The notes under the pieces were generated by a model. The model made no database searches. It had not been told where the DNA came from and saw only the letters and a program-made list of their open reading frames with translations. A stretch of 64,000 bases of DNA from Streptomyces sp. NBC_00572 (lineage in GTDB: Bacteria; Actinomycetota; Actinomycetes; Streptomycetales; Streptomycetaceae). How positions within the stretch are numbered: the first letter of the stretch is position 1; every line of letters begins with the position of its first letter. The position numbers and the translations under genes are program-made. The stretch is taken from assembly GCF_026341815.1 (NCBI RefSeq), contig NZ_JAPENX010000002.1:930001-994000 (forward strand), in the 5' to 3' direction. Shown piece after piece: positions 27,964-36,479 of this stretch.

Positions 27964-28773
27964 ATGTCCGTATCCGACCTTTCCTCCCGCACCGTCCTGG
28001 TCACCGGCGCCACCTCCGGCATCGGCTACCAGACCGCCCGGCTCCTCGCCGAGCGCGGAGCCACCGTCCTCGTCCACGGACGCACCGCCGAGGAGGCGCA
28101 CGCCGCCACCGACCGGCTCATCACCCTCGCCGACATCGACGGGTCCCGTCTGTGCGCGCTCGGCGCGGACTTCACACGACTGGAGGAGGTCGAGCACCTC
28201 GCGACCCGGGTCCTCGCCGAGCACCCGCGCCTCGACGTCCTCGTCAACAACGCGGGCATGGCCGCGCCCGAGCGGCACACCATGACGGCCGACGGCAACG
28301 AGATCGCCTTCCAGGTCAACTTCCTCGCCCACTACCTGCTCACCCACCTCCTGGAGCCCGCGCTCACCGGCGGCACGGGAGGCCGGGTGGTCAACGTCTC
28401 GTCCTCCCTGCACCGCACCGGCTCCATCCAGTGGAACGACCCCAACCGAGTCCGCCGCTACTCGCGCCTCGCCGCCTACGCCCAGTCACAGCTCGCCCTG
28501 ACCGTGTTCGCCGCCGACCCGCGCGTCACCGCCGTCTCCGTCCACCCCGGCATCTGCACCACCAGCCTGCTCCCTCTTTACGCCCACGAGGGCGTCGCTC
28601 CGGCCGAGGGCGCCGCGCACGTCGTACGGCTCTGCGACCCGGCCGTCGAGATCGTCAACGGCGCCTACTACGACCGCGAACACCGCGTCGCCCCCGCACC
28701 CGCCGCCTCCGAGGAGCGCACCGTCAAGCGCCTCACCAAGCTCGCCGACCTCCTCGTCGGCCAGAGCGCCTGA
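27964..28773 (+). CDS. Short-chain dehydrogenase/reductase family protein lacking the catalytic lysine
   Basis: Classical SDR fold of 269 residues: NAD(P)-binding GATSGIG, NNAG motif, active-site Ser in VVNVSSSLH, and Tyr172. The YxxxK motif reads YAQSQ, with Gln176 in place of the catalytic Lys, so normal SDR chemistry is doubtful. It resembles the retinol-dehydrogenase/WW-domain-oxidoreductase-like SDRs. The start ATG is preceded by CTGAGGGA. It lies downstream of kdpB but 262 bases away, so it probably has its own promoter. Confidence 0.82.
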   Translation: MSVSDLSSRTVLVTGATSGIGYQTARLLAERGATVLVHGRTAEEAHAATDRLITLADIDGSRLCALGADFTRLEEVEHLATRVLAEHPRLDVLVNNAGMAAPERHTMTADGNEIAFQVNFLAHYLLTHLLEPALTGGTGGRVVNVSSSLHRTGSIQWNDPNRVRRYSRLAAYAQSQLALTVFAADPRVTAVSVHPGICTTSLLPLYAHEGVAPAEGAAHVVRLCDPAVEIVNGAYYDREHRVAPAPAASEERTVKRLTKLADLLVGQSA

Positions 28774-28810
28774 GGCCCGAAGTCCTGAAGTCCTGAAGGG
28801 AGCCCTCGTC

Positions 28811-28888
28811 ATGTCGAAGCGTGCACGGAAGCGGCGGGACCGCCGCAAGAAGAAGGCGAACCACGGCCGCAAGGCCGGACAGCGCTGA
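28811..28888 (+). CDS. bL37-like 25-residue ribosomal protein
   Basis: A very short ORF beginning MSKRARKRRDRRKKKANHG, extremely basic. It matches the pattern of the actinobacterial ribosomal protein bL37, described in mycobacteria at about 24 residues (consensus KRGRKKR...ANHGKRPN). The tail here, GRKAGQR, departs from the usual GKRPN ending, so it may be a paralogue. The ribosome site GAAGGGAG sits eight bases upstream and a strong terminator follows directly, both supporting a real gene. It lies 38 bases after the SDR gene and may share its transcript. Confidence 0.72.
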   Translation: MSKRARKRRDRRKKKANHGRKAGQR

Positions 28889-28891
28889 CCC

Positions 28892-28925
28892 ACGGGGGCG
28901 GCCCGTGCCCGCAGGCCGCCCCCGT
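28892..28925 (+). terminator. Hairpin terminator after the bL37-like ORF
   Basis: A perfect 12-bp stem (28892-28903 with 28914-28925) with a 10-nt loop starts four bases after the ORF stop and is followed by a pyrimidine run. Confidence 0.8.
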
Positions 28926-28948
28926 TCCCCTTCCCACCTGGAGATCCC

Positions 28949-29728
28949 GTGATCCCGCACCCGTCCGACCAACCGCCTGCCTCCGCCCGGGCGTTCCCGT
29001 CCGGTGCTCCCGGCACCGCGGCTCTCGCCGAGCACGTCGTCGCCACCGGCCACGGACAGTGGTGGACCGAACGGGCCGACCTTCCGCGTGTGGTGGCGGT
29101 CTCGTGCGGCGATCACGTCCTCCTTGCCGGCGACCCCACCGCCGTGACCCCGACGGAGCTGGCCCCGCTCGCCGGGCACTGCATCGAGACGGCTGACCGC
29201 TTCCTGCCCGCCCTCGGCGCGGCCTTCGAGCAGCTCGTCACATGGGAACGCATGCTCTACGTCCACAGCGCCAAGGCCGTCGCGCCCCACGTACCGCGTG
29301 GTGTGACCGTACGCCGCGTCACCCCCGAGGATGCCCCGGCACTCGCTGCGCTGGACCCCTCCATGGCCTGGATCCACGGCAGCTGGGGTGGCCCCGTCGC
29401 CCTGGCCTCGTCCGGCGTTGCCTGGGCCGCCTTCCGCAGGGGCCGCGCGGTGGCCCTCGCCTGCACCCGGTTCCTCGGCAGCCGATACGAGGACGTCGCC
29501 TGCGCCACCGCGCCCGACGAGCGTCGTCAGCACCTCGCCCTGGCCTGCGTCTCGGGGCTGACCGCCGACATCTCGGCGCGCGGCCACCGCGCCAGCTGGT
29601 GCTGCTCCCGCGACAACCGCCCCAGCCGCCTCCTCGCCTGGACGGCCGGATTCCGTCTGACCCACGAATACGTCCACCACGTCGCCGGACCCGTCAGCCG
29701 CGCGTCAAGGTTGTCCGAGGCGGCATAG
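28949..29728 (+). CDS. GNAT-family acetyltransferase
   Basis: Protein of 259 residues with the layout of a GNAT N-acetyltransferase: an N-terminal alpha/beta region and a C-terminal half (VTVRRVTPEDAPALAALDPS) with an acetyl-CoA-binding region near SGLTADISARGHRASWCCSRDN and the final strand FRLTHEYVHHV. GTG 28949 follows GGAG five bases upstream and lies just behind a terminator, so transcription must restart in a short gap. The substrate is unknown. Confidence 0.72.
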   Translation: MIPHPSDQPPASARAFPSGAPGTAALAEHVVATGHGQWWTERADLPRVVAVSCGDHVLLAGDPTAVTPTELAPLAGHCIETADRFLPALGAAFEQLVTWERMLYVHSAKAVAPHVPRGVTVRRVTPEDAPALAALDPSMAWIHGSWGGPVALASSGVAWAAFRRGRAVALACTRFLGSRYEDVACATAPDERRQHLALACVSGLTADISARGHRASWCCSRDNRPSRLLAWTAGFRLTHEYVHHVAGPVSRASRLSEAA

Positions 29729-29782
29729 GTACCCCGTCAAGAGAGACCGGCAGCTGCCCGCTCCGGTTCTAGCGTCCGTTCC

Positions 29783-30319
29783 ATGGAGCCACGATTCGTC
29801 CCGCTGCCAGAGCCCGGTGACCGCACCGTTCACCACACCGAATGGGCCGGCGAGGCCCGGGCCGCCGTCGGCTGCGCCGGCCTCCTGCTGGCCCTGTCGC
29901 TGGCCGTGGATGCCGGAAACCAGGGGCTGGCCCTGCCGAGCACGATGCTGTGGATCGTGCTCTCCGTCGTGCTCTTCGCGATCCTGCTGCCCGACAGGGT
30001 CGTCGCGTCACCGGGCCGGGTGACCGTCCAGGGCCTGTGGAGCCGGAGGACCGTGTACACCGACCGGCTGTCGGCCGTCCGCTGGCCTGAAGGGATCGAA
30101 CAGCGTCTCGTGCTCACCGACACCGACGGGAGCCGGGCCCAGATCCAACTGCGCGTTCTCCTCGCCAACCCCTCCCTGTGGCTGCTCCTTGAGGCCGACG
30201 CGCGGGCCTCCCGCACGAACGGAACCCTCCGGGAAGGGGTGCGCGACCTCGACCGGCTCGCCCACCGTGTCGACAGGGACACGACCCACTCGGTCTTCAC
30301 GGTCTCGGGCCTGCGCTGA
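29783..30319 (+). CDS. Small membrane protein with PH-like domain
   Basis: Protein of 178 residues with two adjacent hydrophobic segments (AAVGCAGLLLALSLAV and MLWIVLSVVLFAILL), then a soluble part starting VVASPGRVTVQGLWSRRTVY that looks like the PH-like domains of small bacterial membrane proteins. ATG 29783. Its last 23 bases overlap the 3' end of the convergent DUF4118 gene. The function is not recognised. Confidence 0.68.
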   Translation: MEPRFVPLPEPGDRTVHHTEWAGEARAAVGCAGLLLALSLAVDAGNQGLALPSTMLWIVLSVVLFAILLPDRVVASPGRVTVQGLWSRRTVYTDRLSAVRWPEGIEQRLVLTDTDGSRAQIQLRVLLANPSLWLLLEADARASRTNGTLREGVRDLDRLAHRVDRDTTHSVFTVSGLR

Positions 30320-31055
30320 CCCTGTCTTCGTCCAGCGCGGCAGCGGCCTGAGCGGCCAGGTCGGCGGCGACCAGGCGTGCCTCCAACGGCGGCGGCGCGG
30401 AGCCGGGTTCCGGGGTCAGCAGGAAGCGTCCCTGGTACCGGCCGAGGACGATGGCGCGCAGTTCGGTCTCGCCCTCCGGCCAGCCCTGCCGCTCCAGGTC
30501 CCAGATCCAGCCGTCCACCTTCACCGTCCCGTCCGGGTCCAGCCGCGGCGGACGCCCGATGAGCGTGCCGTACTCGAAGCGGCATGCCCTCAGCTCCAGC
30601 ACCGCGACGAGTTCGTGCCGCACGCGTCGGACGACGTCGTCGGTGGAGGACGTGCCGGCCCGGGCCAGGCGGGTCGTGCCGTGCAGCCGCTCCAGGTGCG
30701 TGGCGTCGATGACCGCCGCCTGCCTCATCGTCCGGGCGTGCGCGGCCAGCTGGGAGACGATCAGGCCTACGGCCAGGAGCAGGACAGCGGTCTCGACGTC
30801 CGCCCGGTCCTCGATGTGGAAGCTCCCGTACGGCTCGGTGTGGAAGAAGTCGAACCATGCGGCGGCCGACAGTGCGGCGAGCGCGCCGGCGAACCGATTG
30901 CCGAACGCCGAAACGGCGACGACCACGACGACCAGCAGCAGCGCGAGATTGGTGTGCGTGACGGACGTCCGCAGCGGCATCAGCACCAGAGCGGCGGCGA
31001 ACGGTGCCAGGACTCCGGCGGCGACGGCAGCCACGTCCCGAAGCGGAACCCTCAT
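30297..31055 (-). CDS. DUF4118 membrane protein, KdpD transmembrane-domain-like
   Basis: Protein of 252 residues. The first ~95 residues form the four-helix DUF4118 module of the sensor KdpD (RDVAAVAAGVLAPFAAALVL, then FFHTEPYGSFHIED). The rest is a soluble domain without the KdpD kinase or Usp regions. ATG 31055 follows GAGGTGG. It lies between kdpB and the KimA-like gene, suggesting a sensory or accessory role in potassium homeostasis, perhaps detecting K+ or turgor. The absence of a kinase domain means it cannot replace KdpD by itself. Confidence 0.8.
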   Translation of the reverse strand: MRVPLRDVAAVAAGVLAPFAAALVLMPLRTSVTHTNLALLLVVVVVAVSAFGNRFAGALAALSAAAWFDFFHTEPYGSFHIEDRADVETAVLLLAVGLIVSQLAAHARTMRQAAVIDATHLERLHGTTRLARAGTSSTDDVVRRVRHELVAVLELRACRFEYGTLIGRPPRLDPDGTVKVDGWIWDLERQGWPEGETELRAIVLGRYQGRFLLTPEPGSAPPPLEARLVAADLAAQAAAALDEDRVSAGPRP

Positions 31056-31147
31056 GATCCACCTCGCAGGATCCGGCCCCCCGCTGTCCCCCGACACGTC
31101 AAGCCTCCGCCCGGTGCGGCGTAGACGGCACCGGGCGGAGGGGTCCT

Positions 31148-31163
31148 TGACGGATCTCTGACG
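31148..31163 (+). promoter_or_regulatory. TGACG direct-repeat pair upstream of the DUF4118 gene
   Basis: TGACG-N6-TGACG (31148-31152 and 31159-31163) lies about 95 bases upstream of the DUF4118 start, between it and the KimA-like gene. The repeat is in the opposite sense to the gene it precedes. Confidence 0.6.
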
Positions 31164-31227
31164 GTCACCTGCGGAAACGGTCAGGGGCAGAGGTGGTCAG
31201 AGCAGATGCCGTCAGGGGGAGAGGTGG

Positions 31228-33066
31228 TCAGCAGCGGAAGCGGAGCCGGCAGACGACGGCGTTCGTGTCGCGGCGGACGGCGTGGGCGACGACGGCACCG
31301 CGCTGGTTCTGCAGGGCGCGCTGCCACAGGTGCTCGGGTTCGGCCTCGGCGACGAGGACGGTGACCCGGGTGTCCGGTTCGGTCGACTCCAGGTCGCGTA
31401 CGTACGCGGTGATGGGCCGGCCGAGCGAGCGGCGCTCCGAGGGGAGCCGTACGAGAGGCACACCCGGGTTCCACAGGGCCCAGTCGCGTTCCAACGCCTC
31501 AGTGGCCTCACGGTCCTCGGGGTCGGGGTGGCACACCGTCACGGCCCTGACCTCGTCACCGAGGGAGACGGCGGCCGTGAGGGCCTCGCTGGTGAGGCGG
31601 GTCAGGGACGAGACCGGGACGAGGACGAGGGAGCGCTCGCGGTGCGGGGGTTCGGGGATCCGGCCGACGCCGAGACGCTCGCCGATCCTCCCGTACGCCC
31701 GGTGCACGGCCTCGAAGGCGAGGACGAGGACCGGCAGCGCGATCACGATCAGCCAGGCTCCGTCATGGAACTTGGTGGCCGTGACGACGACCGCGGAGAC
31801 CCCGGTGAGGACGGCGCCGAGACCATTGAGCAGGGCTTTCGCCGCCCACTTGGGTCCACGCTCGCGGTTCCAGTGCAGGACCATGCCGGTCTGGGCGATC
31901 GTGAAGCCGATGAAGACGCCGATCGCGAAGAGCGGGACGAGCGTGTTCGTGTCGCCGCCGGAGAAGACGAGCAGTCCGGCCGAGACGACGGCGAGCCAGA
32001 CGACACCGTGGCGGTGGACCTGGCGGTCGGCCTTCAGGCCGAAGACGTGCGGCAGGTAGTTGTCGCGGGCCAGGAGCTTCAGCAGGACGGGAAGGCCGCC
32101 GAAGGAGGTGTTCGCGGAGAGCGCCAGCAGCACCATGGTGGCGAACTGGACGACGTAGAAGGCCCAGTTGTGGCCGAGGGAGGCGTCGGCGAGCTGAGCG
32201 AGGACCGTGACGCCCTCGACCGGCTGGAGACCGAAGCGGGAGATCAGAACGGACAGGCCGATCAGCATCACACCGAGCAGCGCGCCGAGCGCGACCTCCG
32301 CACGCATCGCCCGGCGGGCCGCCGGGGCACGGAACGACGGCACGGCATTGGCGATCGCCTCGACACCGGTGAGAGCCGAGCAGCCCGAGGCGAAGGCCTT
32401 CAGCAGGAGCAGGGCGCCGACGGTGGTGGCGTTGTCGGCGAGGACGGACGCGTGGCCGGCGGACGCGGTCGTGGAGACCGGGCCGTCGCGGAAGAGACCG
32501 ACGGCGATCATGACCAGGATCGCGCCGATGAAGACGGCGGTCGGAGCGATGAACGCACGGGCCGAGTCGACGATCCCGCGCAGGTTCACGCCCGTGATGA
32601 GCACGAGGACCGCCAGGCAGATCCATAGCCGGTCGCCGTACAGCTCGGGGAACGCCGAGGTCAGGGCGGCGACGCCGGCCGTGACGGCCACGGCGACGTT
32701 CAGGACGTAGTCGAGGACGAGCGAACCCGCCGCGACCAGGCTGGTGCGGCGACCGAGGTGCGTCTTGGCGACCGCGTACGATCCGCCGCCGTCGGGGAAC
32801 GCGGCGATGACCTGCCGGTACGAGGCCACGAGGACGGCCAGCAGGCCCGCGATGGCCAGCGTGACCGGGAGCGTGAAGCCGAGCCCGTATCCGCCGGCCG
32901 CCGCGAGGACCAGGACGATGGCCTCGGGGCCGTACGCCACCGAGGCCATCGCGTCGAGCGAGAGCGCGGCAAGCCCGGTGACGGCCGTCAGCTTGTGGCG
33001 CGCGCCGGTGTCCGGGGGCTCTTCGACGGTGGACGCGGCACCGTTCTCGGTGGTCAGAGCGGACAT
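31228..33066 (-). CDS. APC-superfamily permease, KimA-like potassium importer
   Basis: Membrane transporter of 612 residues. About twelve hydrophobic segments occupy residues 30-480 (LAALSLDAMASVAYGPEAI at the start, the unwound-helix region typical of APC carriers), and a ~130-residue cytoplasmic tail has a Usp-like look (RSLVLVPVSSLTRLTSEAL). Length, layout and tail match KimA, the proton-coupled K+ importer of Bacillus, rather than ordinary amino-acid permeases. Its setting (kdpB, DUF4118) supports potassium as substrate. It is divergent from a small membrane protein across a region rich in TGACG/TGGCG repeats. K+ specificity is inference. Confidence 0.82.
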   Translation of the reverse strand: MSALTTENGAASTVEEPPDTGARHKLTAVTGLAALSLDAMASVAYGPEAIVLVLAAAGGYGLGFTLPVTLAIAGLLAVLVASYRQVIAAFPDGGGSYAVAKTHLGRRTSLVAAGSLVLDYVLNVAVAVTAGVAALTSAFPELYGDRLWICLAVLVLITGVNLRGIVDSARAFIAPTAVFIGAILVMIAVGLFRDGPVSTTASAGHASVLADNATTVGALLLLKAFASGCSALTGVEAIANAVPSFRAPAARRAMRAEVALGALLGVMLIGLSVLISRFGLQPVEGVTVLAQLADASLGHNWAFYVVQFATMVLLALSANTSFGGLPVLLKLLARDNYLPHVFGLKADRQVHRHGVVWLAVVSAGLLVFSGGDTNTLVPLFAIGVFIGFTIAQTGMVLHWNRERGPKWAAKALLNGLGAVLTGVSAVVVTATKFHDGAWLIVIALPVLVLAFEAVHRAYGRIGERLGVGRIPEPPHRERSLVLVPVSSLTRLTSEALTAAVSLGDEVRAVTVCHPDPEDREATEALERDWALWNPGVPLVRLPSERRSLGRPITAYVRDLESTEPDTRVTVLVAEAEPEHLWQRALQNQRGAVVAHAVRRDTNAVVCRLRFRC

Positions 33067-33134
33067 GCGGGGGTTCTCCTTCGTGCTCAGGTCCGCTCAG
33101 GGTGTGCCCTGGCCGACGCGCTCCCCAGCGTTCC

Positions 33135-33182
33135 TGGCGGCTTCTTGGCGCCCGGCCGCGTTCTCTTCACACCTTCTTGACG
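33135..33182 (+). promoter_or_regulatory. Repeat array between the KimA-like gene and a small membrane gene
   Basis: TGGCG-N6-TGGCG (33135-33150) and TCACA-N6-TGACG (33167-33182) keep the 11-bp period and share the spacer core CTTCT. The array lies in the divergent promoter region, in the same sense as the gene at 33228. Confidence 0.5.
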
Positions 33183-33227
33183 CGAGCGCACAGGACCCAT
33201 GGGCGCCCGCGGGTCTACGGTCGTCCC

Positions 33228-33410
33228 ATGAACCCGATCAGCGAGCGGTCGCCCGCCGACAACCGCATGCGACGCATGTCGCTGTCGCTCGCCGTCGCGG
33301 CTCTGCCCGTCTGCGTCCTGGGCGTCCTCTTCGACGCCATGTGGATACTCGGCACAGGAGCCTGGCTCCTCATCGCGGCTGTTCTGATCGAGCTCGTCTA
33401 CCGCCCATAG
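33228..33410 (+). CDS. Small membrane protein of 60 residues
   Basis: A short protein with two hydrophobic stretches (LSLAVAALPVCVLGVLF and GAWLLIAAVLIELVY) and a hydrophilic start. A TACGGT -10-like box ends seven bases before ATG 33228 and there is no ribosome site, so the mRNA may be leaderless. The TGACG-type array lies 45-95 bases upstream in the same sense, suggesting joint control with the potassium genes. Function unknown. Confidence 0.55.
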   Translation: MNPISERSPADNRMRRMSLSLAVAALPVCVLGVLFDAMWILGTGAWLLIAAVLIELVYRP

Positions 33411-33539
33411 CGTCGCCTCCGGGGCCCGCCACCAAGAGCTACTGCTCGGTTCCCGCTGGAAACACGCCCGGCGCATCCCGGTACCGCAATCGCCGACCCT
33501 CGATCGGTCAGCCCGCGGATGAGCCCGACCGGTGCATCT

Positions 33540-33593
33540 TGACGCTTTCCTGACGCGCCCGCCCTGATCGGTCGTTGACGCGTTGCTTACGCT
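33540..33593 (+). promoter_or_regulatory. Promoter with five TGACG-type units, upstream of the APC permease
   Basis: TGACG-N6-TGACG at 33540-33555, then TGATC, TGACG and TTACG at 33565, 33576 and 33587, each 11 bp apart. The last unit overlaps TACGCT, a plausible -10 box. This is the richest site of its kind in the window and reads toward the permease starting at 33653. Confidence 0.65.
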
Positions 33594-33652
33594 GGCCCGG
33601 CCCGCCCGCACGATGGGCGGAACCCCTCATCCAGCAGCTCAGGAGCACCCCC

Positions 33653-35608
33653 ATGGCCACCACCCCGGACGCGCACACCGGACGACTGCGCGCGTGGATG
33701 CTGGAAGGCCTCTCCGACATGGGAAAGGGCAAGCCCTCCCGCCCCGTGGAGTCGGCTCCCGACGCCGGGCACAAGGGCCAGCCGTGGTGGCGCGTCATGT
33801 GTCTCACGGGTGTCGACTACTTCTCGACCCTCGGGTACCAGCCCGGCATCGCTGCCCTGGCGGCCGGGCTCCTCTCCCCCGTCGCCACCATCGTGCTGGT
33901 GATCGTGACCCTCGCGGGCGCACTGCCCGTCTACCGGCGGGTGGCAGAGGAGAGCCCGCACGGTGAGGGCTCGATCGCGATGCTGTCGCGCCTGCTGTCG
34001 TTCTGGAAGGGCAAGCTCTTCGTCCTTACGTTGCTGGGCTTCGCGGCGACCGACTTCCTCATCACGATCACCCTCTCGGCGGCGGACGCCTCCACCCACC
34101 TGGTGGAGAACCCCCACCTGGAGTCGGCCCTGCACGACAAGCAGGTCGTGATCACGATGATCCTCATCGCGCTGCTCGGCGCGGTGTTCCTCAAGGGCTT
34201 CCTGGAGGCGATCGGCGTCGCCGTAGCGCTGGTCGGCATCTACCTCGCGCTCAACGTGGTCGTCGTGGTCACGGGCCTGTGGCACGTCCTCACCGAGGGC
34301 CACGTCGTCACCGACTGGACCGCCGCACTGACCGCCGAGCACGGCAATGTCTTCGCGATGATCGGTGTCGCGCTGCTCGTCTTCCCCAAGCTCGCCCTCG
34401 GCCTCTCGGGCTTCGAGACCGGCGTCGCCGTCATGCCACACGTCAAGGGCGACCCCGGCGACACGGAGGCCAAGCCCGCCGGCCGGATCCGTGACACCAA
34501 GAAGCTCCTGACGACGGCCGCGCTCATCATGAGCGTGTTCCTGATCTCCACGAGCTTCATCACCACCGTCCTCATCCCGCACGAGGAGTTCGAGTCCGGC
34601 GGCCAGGCCAACGGCCGTGCGCTCGCCTACCTCGCCCACGAGTACCTCGGCAACACCTTCGGCACCGTCTACGACGTGTCGACCATCCTCATCCTGTGGT
34701 TCGCCGGTGCCTCCGCGATGGCGGGGCTCCTCAATCTGATGCCGCGCTATCTGCCGAAGTACGGCATGGCCCCGCACTGGGCCCGCGCCGTCCGCCCCAT
34801 GGTCATCGTCTTCACCCTGGTCGCCTTCCTGGTGACATGGATCTTCGACGCCGACGTCGACGCCCAGGGCGGCGCGTACGCCACCGGTGTCCTCGTCCTG
34901 ATCTGCTCGGCCGCCATCGCGGTGACGATCGCCGCGCGCAAGGCCGGGCAGCGCGGCTGGACGGTCGGCTTCGGCGTCATCTCCGTCGTGTTCCTCTACA
35001 CCACCGTCGTCAACATCTTCGAGCGCCCCGACGGCGTGAAGATCGGCGCCTGCTTCATCGCCGGCATCGTCCTCATCTCGCTCCTCTCCCGGCTCGGCCG
35101 GGCCTTCGAGCTGCGCGTCACCCACATCGAGCTCGACGAGATGGCCGAGCGCTTCATCCAGGACATCTCCCGCCGTACCCCGCGCTTCATCGCCAACGAG
35201 CCCGACAACCGGGACGTCGCCGAGTACCGCGACAAGATCGAGCAGATCCGTGCCGACAACGATCTGCCCACCACGGAGGACTTCGTCTTCGTCGAGGTCA
35301 CGGTCACCGACCCCTCCGAGTTCGAGGCGGGCCTGACCGTACGCGGCGAGGTCATGCACGACCGCTACCGCGTTCTCACCGTCGAGTCCTCTTCCATCCC
35401 GAACGCGCTGGCCGCGCTCCTGCTCCACGCCCGGGACCTCACCGGCGTGAGCCCGCACATCTACTTCGAGTGGACCGAGGGCAACCCCTTCGCCAACTTC
35501 CTCCGCTTCTTCCTCCTCGGCCAGGGCGAGGTCGCCCCGGTCACCCGCGAGGTCCTGCGGGAAGCGGAGTCCGACCGGAACCGCCGCCCGCGCGTCCACG
35601 TCGGCTGA
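33653..35608 (+). CDS. APC-superfamily permease with cytoplasmic tail
   Basis: Membrane transporter of 651 residues. The first membrane segment (CLTGVDYFSTLGYQPGIAA) carries the small-residue unwinding typical of APC carriers; roughly twelve segments run to about residue 485, followed by a ~165-residue soluble tail (AERFIQDISRRTPRFIANEP). ATG 33653 follows AGGAG. An upstream promoter packed with TGACG repeats ties it to the neighbouring potassium genes. By family it could carry amino acids or cations; potassium is favoured only by context. Confidence 0.82.
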   Translation: MATTPDAHTGRLRAWMLEGLSDMGKGKPSRPVESAPDAGHKGQPWWRVMCLTGVDYFSTLGYQPGIAALAAGLLSPVATIVLVIVTLAGALPVYRRVAEESPHGEGSIAMLSRLLSFWKGKLFVLTLLGFAATDFLITITLSAADASTHLVENPHLESALHDKQVVITMILIALLGAVFLKGFLEAIGVAVALVGIYLALNVVVVVTGLWHVLTEGHVVTDWTAALTAEHGNVFAMIGVALLVFPKLALGLSGFETGVAVMPHVKGDPGDTEAKPAGRIRDTKKLLTTAALIMSVFLISTSFITTVLIPHEEFESGGQANGRALAYLAHEYLGNTFGTVYDVSTILILWFAGASAMAGLLNLMPRYLPKYGMAPHWARAVRPMVIVFTLVAFLVTWIFDADVDAQGGAYATGVLVLICSAAIAVTIAARKAGQRGWTVGFGVISVVFLYTTVVNIFERPDGVKIGACFIAGIVLISLLSRLGRAFELRVTHIELDEMAERFIQDISRRTPRFIANEPDNRDVAEYRDKIEQIRADNDLPTTEDFVFVEVTVTDPSEFEAGLTVRGEVMHDRYRVLTVESSSIPNALAALLLHARDLTGVSPHIYFEWTEGNPFANFLRFFLLGQGEVAPVTREVLREAESDRNRRPRVHVG

Positions 35609-35636
35609 TTCCCTGCCTCGGCCCAAGAAGCGGAAA

Positions 35637-35781
35637 GAACCGGCAGATCACGGCGCCGGTGCCCCGACGCACCGTGTGGCGACGCCCCCACTCCATGGTT
35701 CGGGAGCAGCCTCTGCCACAGATGCTCGGACTCCGCCTCCAGTACGAGGACGGTGACCCAGGTGTCCGGTTGAGCGGGCAT
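35637..35781 (-). pseudogene. C-terminal remnant of a second KimA-like permease
   Basis: About 48 codons reading QPDTWVTVLVLEAESEHLWQ and RLLPNHG, closely matching the end of the KimA-like protein at 31228 (EPDTRVTVLVAEAEPEHLWQ). The membrane portion is gone, and the frame departs from the homologue after the NHG. This points to a former duplicate of the permease gene. Confidence 0.7.
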
Positions 35782-35794
35782 GCGGCGGGGGGTA

Positions 35795-36121
35795 CTACTT
35801 CTCGGCCGTGCCGGCTTCCCTGCTGAGGGACTCCTGGTAGACGTCCGCGTACGTGCGCGAGTCCTTGATCAGGTCGTCGCAGAACGCGGCGACATCGTCG
35901 CCGATGAGCTGCAAGACCCCCTTGCCCGAGGCGACACCCTCCTCGAAGAAGTCGACGATCCCGGGGAGCAGGGGACCGTCAGGAAGGTCGACCGGTCCGA
36001 CCTTGAAGAAGTACTTCTCCATCTCCTTGTAGACGATCCGGTAGTCCGCCGGGAGCGCCTTGACCCGAGCCTTGTGCGCTCGCCACTGCTTCTTGCCCTC
36101 GATGATGTCCTGGATGCCCAC
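35795..36121 (-). CDS. DUF1048 family protein
   Basis: Soluble helical protein of 108 residues (MGIQDIIEGKKQWRAHKARV) matching the DUF1048 family. It is the last gene of a padR-DUF1048-DUF1048 operon, one base after the previous stop. DUF1048 genes are typically found next to PadR regulators in Gram-positive bacteria; their function is not established. The 3' side adjoins the KimA remnant. Confidence 0.78.
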   Translation of the reverse strand: MGIQDIIEGKKQWRAHKARVKALPADYRIVYKEMEKYFFKVGPVDLPDGPLLPGIVDFFEEGVASGKGVLQLIGDDVAAFCDDLIKDSRTYADVYQESLSREAGTAEK

Positions 36122-36122
36122 G

Positions 36123-36479
36123 TCAGCCTCCCAGCCGGCTCAGTTTCCTTGCGACGTTCCTGTTCAACTGCTCGCGCCACCGGTCGCGATAGGTGCGAGC
36201 GCCCGCTCCACCGGCCAGCGCCGTGCAAAAGCCTCGGATGTCGCCGCCGAGGACCTCGTGGATGCCCTGCCCGTCCGCCGCCGCCTCTTCGAGCAGCCCC
36301 AGGGCGGCGTCGAGGATCGGCATCAGGTTGCGGCCGGTGAAGTCTCCGTGGGGGACGAGGTGGCCCTTGATCTGTTCCCACGCCGCCCTGTGGTCGTCCG
36401 GCAGGACCGCGGCCCGGGCTTCGAACGCCTTCCATTCCCTGGTGAGATCACTGCCCGTGACGGTCTCCCAGAAGTTCAT
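36123..36479 (-). CDS. DUF1048 family protein
   Basis: A second DUF1048-type protein, 118 residues (MNFWETVTGSDLTREWKAFE), with clear similarity to its downstream neighbour in the middle helices (LPDDHRAAWEQIKGHL and the later GDIRGFCTAL). ATG 36479 overlaps the padR stop as ATGA, so translation is coupled. Frames open further upstream belong to the padR region and are not used. Confidence 0.78.
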   Translation of the reverse strand: MNFWETVTGSDLTREWKAFEARAAVLPDDHRAAWEQIKGHLVPHGDFTGRNLMPILDAALGLLEEAAADGQGIHEVLGGDIRGFCTALAGGAGARTYRDRWREQLNRNVARKLSRLGG

